Shown here: positions 33,647-42,737 of the stretch, in pieces | Layout of the letters: the number at the start of each line of letters is the position of its first letter | How positions within the stretch are numbered: the first letter of the stretch is position 1 | NCBI GenBank assembly: GCA_052324925.1 | Contig: JBQPRE010000002.1 | Strand: one strand, 5' to 3' | Source of the DNA: Flavimobilis sp052324925 | Lineage (GTDB): Bacteria > Actinomycetota > Actinomycetes > Actinomycetales > Cellulomonadaceae | DNA length: 64,000 nucleotides | The notes under the pieces: generated by a model | Database searches by the model: none | Seen by the model: the letters and a program-made list of their open reading frames with translations, nothing else | What the model was told of the DNA's origin: nothing | Program-made: the position numbers and the translations under genes

Positions 33647-35767
33647 TTACTCCCGAGCTCGCCCTCGCCACAGGAGCCACACGAAGTACGGTGCACCGAT
33701 GAGCGCTGTCGTGAGCCCGGCCGGGATCTGCGCAGGTGCGACGACGGTGCGCCCGAGTGTGTCAGCGACGCTGACGAGCAGCGCGCCGAGGAGTACGGCC
33801 ACGGGAACCACCTGCGCATTCTTTGACCCCACGAGCGCCCGAGCCGCGTGCGGAGCAACGAGCCCAACGAAGCCCACGACGCCCACCGCGCACACCGCAG
33901 CAGCCGTCACGATGACTGTTGATCCCAGCAGCACGAGTCGCGTCCGCTCGAGCGAAACGCCGAGGCTCCGCGGAATGTCCTCGTCAAGCGCGAGCAGATC
34001 CATGTCTCGCCGTCGCCACACCGCCACAGGCGTCACCACACCCAGCGCAACGATCACCGGGACAAGATGCTCGAACGTCCGCCCGTACGTTGACCCAGCG
34101 AGCCACGTGAGCGCAAGGTTGAGGTTCCACGGCTGTGCCACGACGATGACGAGCGTTGTCAGCGCCGCGGCGCCCGCGCTCATCCCGACGCCGATGAGCA
34201 CCAATCGGTCCGAGCTCAAACCCCCGCGCCACGCGAGTGCGTACACGCCCCCGAACGCGACAAGTGCGCCGACGCCCGCCGCCGCGGACAGCATCCACAC
34301 CGGCGCCCACGGCAAGAAGATGATGACGGACACCGCGCCCAGACCTGCACCGGCGGTGACGCCGAGCAAGCTTGGCTCAGCGAGCGGATTGCGGCACGCC
34401 GACTGCACCATCGAGCCCGCAAGCCCGAGCGCAGCGCCAGCGAGCAACGCCGCGAGCACACGCGGCATGCGCTGATCGAGCGTGAAAGCCACCTGGCGTC
34501 CCGCGACGCCGTCGATCCAGTGCACAACGTCGCCGAGCAGCAGCATCCGATCACCGAGCAACGCCGCCGTGACGGCGGCACCCGCCACGAGGACCGCGAG
34601 TACCCCAGCCACGATCACCGATCGTCGCTGCGTGCGCGGTCGAACCCGCGTCGCAGCGCCCCCAGGCCCTGTGTCCCGGAGCCGGCGTGCGAGAACGACG
34701 AGGACCACGGCGCCGAAGATGCTCGTGACGATGCCTGTGGGAACAGCGGCGCTGTGTTGAGCGGGCAGCACGGCGCGCAGCAGGACGTCGGCCGCGAGCA
34801 CGACGATGACGCCGAGCACCGCGGCGAGTGGCACGAGCACTGCGTGCCGGCTCAAGCCGCCAACGCGCCCCGCCACCAACCGTGCGAGGACGGGCGCGCA
34901 CAGTCCAACAAAGCCGATCGGACCTGCGACCGTGACGGCGGCGGCAGCCAGCAGGACTGAGGCCACGACGGTGAACACCCGCGTGGTCCGCACGTCGACC
35001 CCGAGAACCTGCGCGGCGTCATCACCGAGCGCAAGCAGATCCAAGCGCCGGGTGAGCAGCCCAAGCGATGTCAGGCCGAGCAGGATCACGGGCGCGGCGA
35101 GCGTGACGACGCGCGTTCCGGACTGGACGACGGACCCGCTGCCCCAGGCGAACAGCCCAGTGGTCTCCTGCTGGAAGACGACGAGGAGCATGTTCGTCAG
35201 GGAGCTGAGCGCGAGGGTTGTGGCAGCGCCGGCAAGGATGAGACGCGTCGGACCGGAGCGCCCGCCCTGCGCAAGGGCGAGCACGAGGCCCGCAGCTGCC
35301 AACCCGCCGACAAATGCGAGCAGACCCGAAAGGTAGAAGGGCAGGGACACGCCCACGACCGCTGCGCCCACGACCGCTGCGTAGCCGCCCGCGTTGACGG
35401 CCAGGGTGTCGGGGGAGGCGAGAGGGTTGCGTGCGATCGACTGCAGCGCCGCGCCCGCAGCGCCGAGCGCCGCGCCCACGAGGATCGCGGCCACCAGGCG
35501 TGGCATGCGGGACGCGACGAGAACCGCCGACGCGGTGTCGCCGTCGACGGGCCGCACCAGGGCGCGCAGCACGTCCGTGACAGTCAATGACGCGGTGCCC
35601 TGCGTGAGGTGGACCGCGACGAGGGCGAGCAGTACGAGAGCTGCGCCGCAGAACACCGTGGCCGCGCGCAGGAGCGGAACGGCCTCCCGGAGAGCTGGTG
35701 AGCTGGGCTGCCCGTTGTCATCCGTGGGGGAGGGCGCCGCGCCGATCCGCTCCTGCGCGGTGCTCAC
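33647..35767 (-). CDS. Fused FecCD-family iron-siderophore ABC permease (FhuB-like)
   Basis: A 706-residue permease made of two FecCD domains in tandem (about 35-350 and 380-705), each with about ten helices. Each half has the family signatures: RMPRLVAAILVGAALGAAGA and QSIARNPLASPD in the first, RMPRVLAALLAGAALGLAGS and QSACRNPLAEPS in the second, plus the G-x-x-G-F-V-G-L EAA-like loop (GFVGLCAPVLARL; GFVGLVAPHAARA). This FhuB arrangement makes a complete channel from one gene. GTG start overlaps the binding-protein stop; last gene of the iron-regulated operon. Confidence 0.93.
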   Translation of the reverse strand: MSTAQERIGAAPSPTDDNGQPSSPALREAVPLLRAATVFCGAALVLLALVAVHLTQGTASLTVTDVLRALVRPVDGDTASAVLVASRMPRLVAAILVGAALGAAGAALQSIARNPLASPDTLAVNAGGYAAVVGAAVVGVSLPFYLSGLLAFVGGLAAAGLVLALAQGGRSGPTRLILAGAATTLALSSLTNMLLVVFQQETTGLFAWGSGSVVQSGTRVVTLAAPVILLGLTSLGLLTRRLDLLALGDDAAQVLGVDVRTTRVFTVVASVLLAAAAVTVAGPIGFVGLCAPVLARLVAGRVGGLSRHAVLVPLAAVLGVIVVLAADVLLRAVLPAQHSAAVPTGIVTSIFGAVVLVVLARRLRDTGPGGAATRVRPRTQRRSVIVAGVLAVLVAGAAVTAALLGDRMLLLGDVVHWIDGVAGRQVAFTLDQRMPRVLAALLAGAALGLAGSMVQSACRNPLAEPSLLGVTAGAGLGAVSVIIFLPWAPVWMLSAAAGVGALVAFGGVYALAWRGGLSSDRLVLIGVGMSAGAAALTTLVIVVAQPWNLNLALTWLAGSTYGRTFEHLVPVIVALGVVTPVAVWRRRDMDLLALDEDIPRSLGVSLERTRLVLLGSTVIVTAAAVCAVGVVGFVGLVAPHAARALVGSKNAQVVPVAVLLGALLVSVADTLGRTVVAPAQIPAGLTTALIGAPYFVWLLWRGRARE

Positions 35768-36771
35768 GCGGTGAACGCAGCGACGAGCGCGTCGATGTAC
35801 TTGGACGCGGAGGCCGGGCCTCCGAACATCCAGATGCCGTCAGGCAGGCGGTGCACGTTGTCGGCCGCGACGAACGGCAGCTGCTTCCAGATCGCGTTGT
35901 CCTTGAGGCCGGTGGCGAACGGGTCAGCCTCGGCGTCGCCGTTGCTCGCATACACAAAGTGCAGGTCCTCGGCGCCGGACAGTGCCGTGAGGCCCTCGAC
36001 GTCCGTGGTCTCGAGGCCGTAGACGGGGTCGCCCTCGCCTGGCCACGCGTTGACGAGACCGAGCTCGTCGCCGAGCGCGCCGAAGAACGACCCAGGGGTG
36101 TACATGCGCACAGACACGGTGGCGTTTGCGATCCAGCCGTCTGCCATCGCAAAGCTTGCACCGGCGACGTCGGCGGCAGCGAGCGCAGCTTTGGCCTCGG
36201 CAACCTTCGTGTCGAATGCGGCAAGGAGTTCTGCGCCCTTCGCGGTTGTGCCCGTGACGGTCGCGAGCGTCTCGACGGTCGAACGCATGTAGCTCATCGG
36301 GTCTGATCCGTCCGAGCCGCGCAGCACAACGAGCGGGGCGATCTTCTCGAGCTGCTCGAGAACCGGCTCGGCGGTGTCGGTCGTCACCGCGATGAGGTCT
36401 GGCTCGAGCGCGCTGACCGCTTCGAGGCTCGCCTCGCCGCGCGTGCCGACGTCAGGCGTTCCCGCGTCCAGCGGCATGGCCTGCGCCCAGGTGTTGTATC
36501 CGGAGACGTCGGCCTGGCCGACGATGGCCGCACCGAGGGCGAGGAGGTTCTCGGTGAGACCCCATTCGAGGGAGACGATGGCGCTCGCGGGCGCGTCGAG
36601 CGTGTGCTCGCCGCGCTCGTCCGTGTATGTAACAGTCCCGCTCGACGCGGCGGGCGGCGTCGGCGGTGTGGAGGGCGATGTGGTCGCTGCCTCGGTGCTG
36701 CCGCACGCGGCAAGGGCGAGCACGGCGACGAGCAGGGTGACAGGGCGCGCTAGGGATCTGGGAAGATGCAT
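35764..36771 (-). CDS. Iron-siderophore ABC substrate-binding lipoprotein
   Basis: A class III periplasmic-type binding protein (335 residues) anchored by a lipoprotein signal (LVAVLALAAC). FepB/FhuD-like features: IVSLEWGLTENLLALGA, a central helix and paired Glu residues for permease salt bridges, VRMYTPGSFFGALGDELGLV. It would capture a ferric siderophore outside the membrane. ATG 36771 follows a GAAGGA site; an upstream extension is low-complexity. Its stop overlaps the permease start. Which siderophore is not determinable; no biosynthesis genes are in the window. Confidence 0.92.
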   Translation of the reverse strand: MHLPRSLARPVTLLVAVLALAACGSTEAATTSPSTPPTPPAASSGTVTYTDERGEHTLDAPASAIVSLEWGLTENLLALGAAIVGQADVSGYNTWAQAMPLDAGTPDVGTRGEASLEAVSALEPDLIAVTTDTAEPVLEQLEKIAPLVVLRGSDGSDPMSYMRSTVETLATVTGTTAKGAELLAAFDTKVAEAKAALAAADVAGASFAMADGWIANATVSVRMYTPGSFFGALGDELGLVNAWPGEGDPVYGLETTDVEGLTALSGAEDLHFVYASNGDAEADPFATGLKDNAIWKQLPFVAADNVHRLPDGIWMFGGPASASKYIDALVAAFTA

Positions 36772-36916
36772 CGGAGTCCTTCGGGGATGATGGGCCGCTG
36801 CATGCGGCGGTGGCGTCCGGCCTCGTGGCAGGACGTGACGAGAAGCGGGGTGGTGCGTATGCACGGCGCCCGCCTGACCGCGCTGCCGCAATGCGGCGGC
36901 GCCGAGCGGGGAGGCG

Positions 36917-37789
36917 CTAGGCGGGGACGGCGGCGCGGCCGGTGTGGCGGCCGACCGGCTCGGTGCGGACGAGACCGGTGAGGGGGTCGCGCATCACATC
37001 GATACGCAGGCCGTAGGTCGCGCTGAGCAGGCCGGCCTGCAGGACGTCGGCCGGCGGGCCGGATGCTTGGACGACGCCGTCGCGCAGCAGGACGACGTGG
37101 TCGGCTACGGCGGCTGCCTGGTTGAGGTCGTGGAGCACGACGCCGACGGCGACCCCGTGGTCGTCGGCGACGTCCCGCATGAGGTCGAGGATCTCGACCT
37201 GGTAGCGCAGGTCGAGGTAGGTCGTTGGCTCGTCGAGGAGGAGGACACCGGTGTCCTGCGCGAGGCAGGTCGCGAGCCACACGCGCTGGAGCTCTCCGCC
37301 AGAGAGCTCGTCAATGCCGCGGTCGGCCATGTCGGCGACACCGGTGGCCTCCATCGCGTCGGCGACCGCGCGGGCGCCGTCGGGGTCTCCCTTGCGCAGC
37401 CGCCCCTGGTGGGGGTGGCGGCCGTACCCGACGACGTCGCGCACCGTGACGCCGTTGGGGGTTGGGCGGGTCTGCGACAGCAGGGTGACGCGCCGCGCGA
37501 AGTCCTTGGGGTGGAGGACGAGCGCGTCGGGCTCGTCCGGCAGGCTGATGCGGCCCGACGTCGGCCTGTGCAGCCGGGCGAGCGAGCGCAGCAGGGTGGA
37601 CTTGCCCGAACCGTTCGGGCCGATGAGCGCAGTGACGCGCCCGGCCTCGAGGCGCAGGCTTGCGCGGTGCACGACGGTTCGTCGCCCGTAGCTGAGCACG
37701 AGGTCCGTGCCGTCGAGGCGTGGGGAGTCGGCGCGGCAGTCGGCTCGGGGGTCGGGGGCCGCATGGTCGTCGGTCGAAGATAACGTCAC
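36917..37789 (-). CDS. Iron-siderophore ABC ATP-binding protein (FhuC/FepC-like)
   Basis: 290-residue ATPase of the siderophore importer: Walker A GPNGSGKSTLLR, signature LSGGELQRVWLA, Walker B GVLLLDEPTTYLD and H-loop VLHDLNQAA. The family-typical TPNGVTVRDVVGYGRHPHQG is present. A longer reading to 37846 exists, but it would place the iron box inside the coding region. GTG 37789 lies 7 nt after TAACCT within that box, so I choose it. First gene of an operon with binding protein and permease. Confidence 0.92.
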   Translation of the reverse strand: MTLSSTDDHAAPDPRADCRADSPRLDGTDLVLSYGRRTVVHRASLRLEAGRVTALIGPNGSGKSTLLRSLARLHRPTSGRISLPDEPDALVLHPKDFARRVTLLSQTRPTPNGVTVRDVVGYGRHPHQGRLRKGDPDGARAVADAMEATGVADMADRGIDELSGGELQRVWLATCLAQDTGVLLLDEPTTYLDLRYQVEILDLMRDVADDHGVAVGVVLHDLNQAAAVADHVVLLRDGVVQASGPPADVLQAGLLSATYGLRIDVMRDPLTGLVRTEPVGRHTGRAAVPA

Positions 37790-37793
37790 CCGA

Positions 37794-37809
37794 GTGAGGT
37801 TAGCCTCAC
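37794..37809. promoter_or_regulatory. DtxR/IdeR iron box overlapping the -10 of the siderophore operon
   Basis: GTGAGGTTAGCCTCAC is a near-perfect palindrome with the AGGTTAGCCT core of DtxR/IdeR sites. The minus-strand -10 candidate TAACCT (37797-37802) lies inside it, 7 nt before the GTG. Iron-loaded repressor would directly cover the promoter. Confidence 0.8.
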
Positions 37810-37898
37810 CAAAGTCGATGACGAACGCGTCTCGCGATCTGATCACCTCCGACGGTCGCGGCGGCCGCCACAGGCAGCGGAGGTCCGCCGCACGCGGC

Positions 37899-37932
37899 GG
37901 AGGCCCGCCACGCGTGAGCGTGACGGGCCTCC
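37899..37932 (-). terminator. Terminator hairpin downstream of the aldo-keto reductase gene
   Basis: A 15-position stem (GGAGGCCCGCCACGC with GCGTGACGGGCCTCC, one mismatch) and GTGA loop lie 17 nt after the reductase stop. No T-tract. Confidence 0.6.
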
Positions 37933-37948
37933 CTGGTGCGCCCGAAGG

Positions 37949-38764
37949 TCAGGCCGTCGGGTCGGCGAGCCCGTCAAGGTAGGCCATGTCCGTCGCGGAG
38001 ATCTCGAAGTCGACGTCGGCGTTCTCAACCATGCGCGACGGCGTCGTCGTCTTGGGCAGCGCGACCGCACCCTTCTGCAAGACGTACCGGATCGAGAGCT
38101 GCGCGACCGTGCGGCCGTACCGCTCAGCAACCGCCGCGAGCTCGCTGCTGCCGAGCAGCGCACCCGTCGCGAGCGGCGAGTACGCCTCGACGACGATCCC
38201 GCGGTCGGCGCAGAAGGATGAGACGCTCGCCTGCGCGTGTCCCGGGAAGTAGCGGATCTGGTTGGCGTGCGGCGTGATTTTCGCGGTGCCGAGGAGCGCC
38301 GTGAGGTGCTCGACCTCGAAGTTCGACACGCCGATCGCGCGGAGCTCACCGCGCTCGTACGCCTCCTCCATGGCCCGCCACACCTCGGCGTTGCCGGCCG
38401 TGTGGTCAGAGCCGATCGCGTCCCACGGCCACGGTGCGTGGATGAGCAGGAGGTCGATGCGGCCGAGCTTGTCGAGCGAGCGACGAATGGACTCGACCGC
38501 CTCGTCATACGTCTTGAGCTGCGCGGGGATCTTTGTCGTCACGAAGATGTCCTCGCTCGGGATCCCGGAGTCGGCGATTGCCCGGGCGACCGACGCCTCG
38601 TTGCCGTAGGCCCGCGCCGTGTCGACGTGCCGGTAGCCGACGCGCAGGGCCTCGGCGACCGCGTCGTACGTCTCGGGGCCGTCGGGGACCTGCCACGTGC
38701 CGAGGCCGAGCGTCGGGATCTCGACACCGTTGGTGAAGGTCGTCGTCGTGGTGAAGATGCTCAT
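37949..38764 (-). CDS. Aldo/keto reductase
   Basis: NADPH-dependent carbonyl reductase, 271 residues, TIM-barrel. Signatures: GVEIPTLGLGTWQV, GYRHVDTARAYGNE (catalytic Asp and Tyr), TTKIP (Lys), LLIHAPWP (His), RAIGVSNF and IRYVLQKGAVALPKT (cofactor binding). It resembles 2,5-diketo-gluconate reductase-type AKR5 enzymes, although GTAKITPHANQIRYFPGHAQ replaces the usual NQIE-hP. A GAGGAG site precedes the ATG by 5 nt. Single gene, terminated by a strong hairpin. Confidence 0.93.
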   Translation of the reverse strand: MSIFTTTTTFTNGVEIPTLGLGTWQVPDGPETYDAVAEALRVGYRHVDTARAYGNEASVARAIADSGIPSEDIFVTTKIPAQLKTYDEAVESIRRSLDKLGRIDLLLIHAPWPWDAIGSDHTAGNAEVWRAMEEAYERGELRAIGVSNFEVEHLTALLGTAKITPHANQIRYFPGHAQASVSSFCADRGIVVEAYSPLATGALLGSSELAAVAERYGRTVAQLSIRYVLQKGAVALPKTTTPSRMVENADVDFEISATDMAYLDGLADPTA

Positions 38765-38898
38765 GGGTTCTCCTCGTCGGTAGCGGTTCCTCCGAGGCTA
38801 CGCGCGAGCGGTTGCGGTGAGGTGTCAGAGCACGCCGCGGAGCGCCTTCACGAGGTTGTCCGTCTTGACGTGGGTGGCAGGTGGCTGTGGGAGCCGGC

Positions 38899-41178
38899 TC
38901 ACCCCTTCGTCACGTCGAAGTTCGCGTTGAACACGTCATCCGGGTCCACCGCAGCCTTGAGCGCCTTGAGGCGCGCCAGGGTCGCGGGCGGGAACGCCTC
39001 ACGTACGCGGTCGGGTGACACGTCCGTCTCGAACGACGAGTAGAGCCCGACGAGGTGCGCGCGCAGCGGCGCCCACGCGCGCTCGAGGCGCGCGTCGTCG
39101 ACACCCATCGCGCTCACCGCGAACGACGCCGAGCGGTGCGCGTACGCGGTCGCGTCCGGCGCGACGTCGGAGGCCGCACCGCCGGTTGCGCGGATCTGGA
39201 AGAAGAAGACGTCGCCCGACGCGAGCATCTCGGCCGCCGCCGCCGCAAACTCGGGCGTCATCCGCTCGAGCAGGCCCGAGCGCGAGTGCGGCTCGCCCTC
39301 GGAGACGTGCCCCTCCTCGGGCGCGTTCGTGATGACCTGCGAGTACGTCGTGAGGCGCACGTCCTGGCCGTAGAGCGGCGAGATCGCGGCGATCGGCTGG
39401 AGCCGCTCGACGATCGTCGTCGCGTCCGCCGAGGCAACCATCGTCATCGTCTGCACGACGGGCGGCTGCCCCGCGCGCGGGCGCCCCATGAGCAGGAAGC
39501 TTGTCGTGTCGCGCGGCGCGTCCTCGACGTACGTGCCCCAGCGCTCGAGGAACCCCGCCGTGTCCTCCGCGTCCTGCGTGAGCACACCCCAGCCGACCTC
39601 GCCGACCTCGGCGGCCTCGAGGACAAACGACGTGACGATGCCGAGGTTCGCGCCCGCACCGCGCACGCCCCAGAAGAGCTCCGGGTTCGCCTCGGCGTTC
39701 GCGACGACGACGGAGCCGTCGGCAAGCACGACCTCCACCTCACGCACGTGGTCGATCGTCAGGCCGTGCTCGCGACCGAGGAAGCCGATGCCGCCCGCGG
39801 TCGCCAGACCGCCGACACCCACCCCGCCGAAGTCGCCCGAGCTGATCGCCCACCCGCGCGGCCCGATCTCACGCGCCACATCCATCCAGCGCGCACCCGG
39901 CTCGACGCGCACGAGGCGTGCGGCCTCGTCGACGACCTCGACGGTCCGCATGAGGCCAAGGTCGATGACGATCCCGTCGTCGTTCGTCGACCGTCCTGAG
40001 ATGCCGTGACCGCCCGAGCGGATCCCGAGGGGAGCGTCCGGGTGCCGTCGCGCGAACGCGAGCGCGTCGCCGACCTCGTCGGTCGAGCGAGGCCGCAGCA
40101 CGAGCGCGGGGGAACCCCCGCGCATATAGCCGCCACGAGCTCGCTGGTAGTCGCGATCACCCGGCTCGACGGCCATCTCGGCGAGCGACGCGGGAACCGC
40201 GTCGTACTCGACCGTCGACGTCCGCAGCTCGAGCGATCTGCGCGAGCGCACCCGCACGCCGTTCGCGCCGCCCGCAACCTCGGCGTCGAGGCGTTCGCGC
40301 AGCGCGGGCGTGACCTCCTGCGCAAACTCCTGCATGACCGCGGTCTCGTCTGTGCTGAGGATGATCGTCCCCAGCCCGTGCTCCGCGACGAGCGGCAGCA
40401 GGTCCTCGACCCACGAATCCGCAGGCCCCTGGAGGAACCCCGTGCGGACGGGCGAGAAGCGACCTGCGATGTTGAGAAGGCGCCTGACCTCACGCGGGTC
40501 ACGGCCCGCGTCCTCGGCGGCCCCGTCGATCGTCGCGTTGCCCTTGACGAACGCCTCAACCCCCGTCCCGGAGTCCATCTGCGCGAGATAGGCGAGCGAC
40601 GGCAGCCACCCGTCGGCCTTGCGCCCGACGAGCCGCAGCATGCGGGGCTTGAGCGCACCCAGCACGATCGGAACCTCACGCGACGGCTGCGGGCCACGCT
40701 TGGCGCCATCGACGCGGTGGAACTCCCCGGCAACCCGCAGCGGACGCCGCTCGTGCTCGTCCCACACGCCACGGATGACGTCGATCGCCTCGCCGAGCGC
40801 CGTGACGGCCTGGCCGGGGCTGAGACGGTCCGCGCCCATCCCGACCATCGCGTCCCAGAACGCGCCCGCGCCCAGACCGAGGTCGACGCGTCCGCCCGAA
40901 AGCAGGTCGAGGCTTGCGACCGAACGCGCGAGGACGGCAGGCTGACGCAACGGAACGTTGAGGACGTTGCCCATGACGCGAATCCGTGACGTCTGCGCCG
41001 CGACCCACGACAGCAGCGTCCACGTGTCGAGGAACGACGGCTGGTACGGGTGGTCCTGGAAGGTTGCGAGGTCGAAGCCGAGCTCTTCGGCGAGCTGGGC
41101 GAGCCTCACCGGGTTCTGCGCGGGACGCGCCGTCGGGGTGAGGAACACCCCCGTCTCGACCCGGTGTCCGTAGTGCAC
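38899..41178 (-). CDS. Fusion of LLM-class flavin-dependent oxidoreductase and FAD-linked (BBE-type) oxidase
   Basis: A 759-residue two-enzyme fusion. Residues ~1-315 are a bacterial-luciferase-like monooxygenase (VETGVFLTP, VMGNVLNVPLRQPAVLARSV, SGGRVDLGLGAGAFWDA). Residues ~340-759 are a PCMH-type FAD oxidase: LVLRPRSTDEVGDAL, GIRSGGHGISG with the His that bonds FAD, GGLATAGGIGFLGREHGLT, NPELFWGVRGAGANLGIVTS and C-terminal NANFDV. The second covalent Cys of bicovalent enzymes is absent (SSGDFGGVG instead). GTG 41178 has a GGAAGGA site. The reading is open throughout, so this is not a frameshift artefact. Substrate unknown. Confidence 0.88.
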   Translation of the reverse strand: MHYGHRVETGVFLTPTARPAQNPVRLAQLAEELGFDLATFQDHPYQPSFLDTWTLLSWVAAQTSRIRVMGNVLNVPLRQPAVLARSVASLDLLSGGRVDLGLGAGAFWDAMVGMGADRLSPGQAVTALGEAIDVIRGVWDEHERRPLRVAGEFHRVDGAKRGPQPSREVPIVLGALKPRMLRLVGRKADGWLPSLAYLAQMDSGTGVEAFVKGNATIDGAAEDAGRDPREVRRLLNIAGRFSPVRTGFLQGPADSWVEDLLPLVAEHGLGTIILSTDETAVMQEFAQEVTPALRERLDAEVAGGANGVRVRSRRSLELRTSTVEYDAVPASLAEMAVEPGDRDYQRARGGYMRGGSPALVLRPRSTDEVGDALAFARRHPDAPLGIRSGGHGISGRSTNDDGIVIDLGLMRTVEVVDEAARLVRVEPGARWMDVAREIGPRGWAISSGDFGGVGVGGLATAGGIGFLGREHGLTIDHVREVEVVLADGSVVVANAEANPELFWGVRGAGANLGIVTSFVLEAAEVGEVGWGVLTQDAEDTAGFLERWGTYVEDAPRDTTSFLLMGRPRAGQPPVVQTMTMVASADATTIVERLQPIAAISPLYGQDVRLTTYSQVITNAPEEGHVSEGEPHSRSGLLERMTPEFAAAAAEMLASGDVFFFQIRATGGAASDVAPDATAYAHRSASFAVSAMGVDDARLERAWAPLRAHLVGLYSSFETDVSPDRVREAFPPATLARLKALKAAVDPDDVFNANFDVTKG

Positions 41179-41382
41179 GTCGCATCCTTCCGTCGTCGTG
41201 GCCGCGGCACACGCCGCCCCACCCCGTCCAATGCTTTGCCACGTGTCTCCATTCCCGCACGTCGGTGCACGCCCGTGCGCGACGGTGGGCGTTGACGGAC
41301 CTCGGGGCACGTCCGCGGGCGTGACAGTGCCCACGTCTGGTCGCCACGGGGCTCCCCGCGACCCGGCGGCCCATGAGTCGCG

Positions 41383-41388
41383 TACCCT
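41383..41388 (+). promoter_or_regulatory. -10 element of prfB (leaderless)
   Basis: TACCCT lies 8 nt before the GTG at 41397. Otherwise the 218-nt gap upstream shows no clear element. Confidence 0.45.
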
Positions 41389-41396
41389 TGGGGACC

Positions 41397-42518
41397 GTGG
41401 CCACCATTGACTTTCCCGCTGAGATCAGCGCACTGAGGACGACCCTCGAGACGATCGCCGCCGTGAGCGACCCGGCAGCGCTCCGCGCAAAGATCGAGGT
41501 CCTCACCGAGCAGGCGGCCGCCCCCGACCTGTGGGACGACCCCGACGCGGCACAGAAGGTCACGCAGGCGCTGTCGCAGGTGCAAGCCGAGCTCGAACGT
41601 GTCTCAGGCATGGGTTCACGCATCGATGACCTCGAGGTCCTCGTCGAGATGGGCGTCGAGGACGACGACGCCGACACGCTGGCCGAAGCCGAAGCCGAGC
41701 TCGCCACGATCCGCCGCGACATCGACCTGCTCGAGATCCGCACGCTCCTCGCGGGGGAGTACGACGAGCGCGAGGCCGTCATCACGATCCGCGCGGGCGC
41801 CGGTGGCGTCGACGCCGCTGACTTCGCCGAGATGCTCATGCGCATGTACCTGCGCTGGGCCGAGCGTCACGGCTACGCGACCGCGGTCCTCGACACCTCG
41901 TACGCCGAAGAGGCGGGCCTGAAGTCCGCAACCTTCGAGGTCAAGGCGCCCTACGCGTTCGGTCACCTCTCGGTCGAGGCTGGCACGCACCGTCTCGTGC
42001 GCATCTCGCCCTTCGACAACCAGGGGCGACGTCAGACGTCGTTCGCCGCGGTCGAGGTCGTGCCGCTCATCGAGCACACCGACTCGGTCGAGATCCCCGA
42101 GTCCGAGATCAAGGTCGACGTCTTCCGCTCGTCCGGCCCCGGTGGTCAGTCGGTCAACACGACCGACTCCGCCGTCCGCATGACGCACCTGCCCACCGGG
42201 ATCGTCGTCTCGATGCAGAACGAGAAGTCACAGATCCAGAACCGTGCCGCAGCGCTCCGCGTCCTGCAGTCGCGCCTCCTCCTGGAACGTCAGGCCGAGG
42301 AGAAGGCGAAGAAGAAGGAGCTCGCGGGCGACATCAAGGCGTCCTGGGGCGACCAGATGCGCTCGTACGTGCTGCAGCCTTACCAGATGGTCAAGGACCT
42401 GCGCACGGGTCACGAGGTCGGCAACACCTCCGCGGTCTTCGACGGCGACATCGACGACTTCATGGCCGCCGGCATCCGCTGGCGACGCAACCTGCAGATC
42501 GAGGCCGAGCAGGGCTGA
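41397..42518 (+). CDS. prfB: Peptide chain release factor 2
   Basis: Recognises UGA and UAA stops and releases the peptide on the ribosome. 373 residues: N-terminal helical domain, codon-recognition SPF motif (RISPFDNQGRRQTSF) and catalytic GGQ in SSGPGGQSVNTTDSAVR. The reading frame is uninterrupted, so the autoregulatory +1 frameshift of Escherichia coli is absent. The GTG at 41397 starts MATIDFPAEI; a short upstream ATG extension would overlap the -10. A strong hairpin separates it from ftsE. Confidence 0.96.
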   Translation: MATIDFPAEISALRTTLETIAAVSDPAALRAKIEVLTEQAAAPDLWDDPDAAQKVTQALSQVQAELERVSGMGSRIDDLEVLVEMGVEDDDADTLAEAEAELATIRRDIDLLEIRTLLAGEYDEREAVITIRAGAGGVDAADFAEMLMRMYLRWAERHGYATAVLDTSYAEEAGLKSATFEVKAPYAFGHLSVEAGTHRLVRISPFDNQGRRQTSFAAVEVVPLIEHTDSVEIPESEIKVDVFRSSGPGGQSVNTTDSAVRMTHLPTGIVVSMQNEKSQIQNRAAALRVLQSRLLLERQAEEKAKKKELAGDIKASWGDQMRSYVLQPYQMVKDLRTGHEVGNTSAVFDGDIDDFMAAGIRWRRNLQIEAEQG

Positions 42519-42537
42519 CGCAGCCCGGACCGCCTGC

Positions 42538-42574
42538 CGTGACGGCCGCGCCCCCAAGGGCCGCGGCCGTCACG
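42538..42574 (+). terminator. Terminator hairpin after prfB
   Basis: A perfect 13-bp stem (CGTGACGGCCGCG with its complement at 42562-42574) and 11-nt loop lie 20 nt after the prfB stop. No T-tract. Confidence 0.75.
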
Positions 42575-42737
42575 CGTCCGGTGAGCCTGTGAGGTCCCTG
42601 GACGTCGTGCGCGGCGTGTCCCGCACGGATCGACGCCAGCGCGTGCCTAGTCTCGAGAGGGCCTCGCTGCCGCACGATCCCGTCGTGCCCGCTCGCGGCC
42701 GGCCGCCCGACCCGACCGAACGGAACGTGCACCACTC

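Noticed and set aside
36917..37846. Longer start for the siderophore ATPase at the upstream GTG
   Set aside because: It would translate through the iron box and its -10, and adds residues with no family match.
41397..42518. Programmed frameshift in prfB
   Set aside because: The frame is continuous from start to stop; no in-frame early UGA exists.
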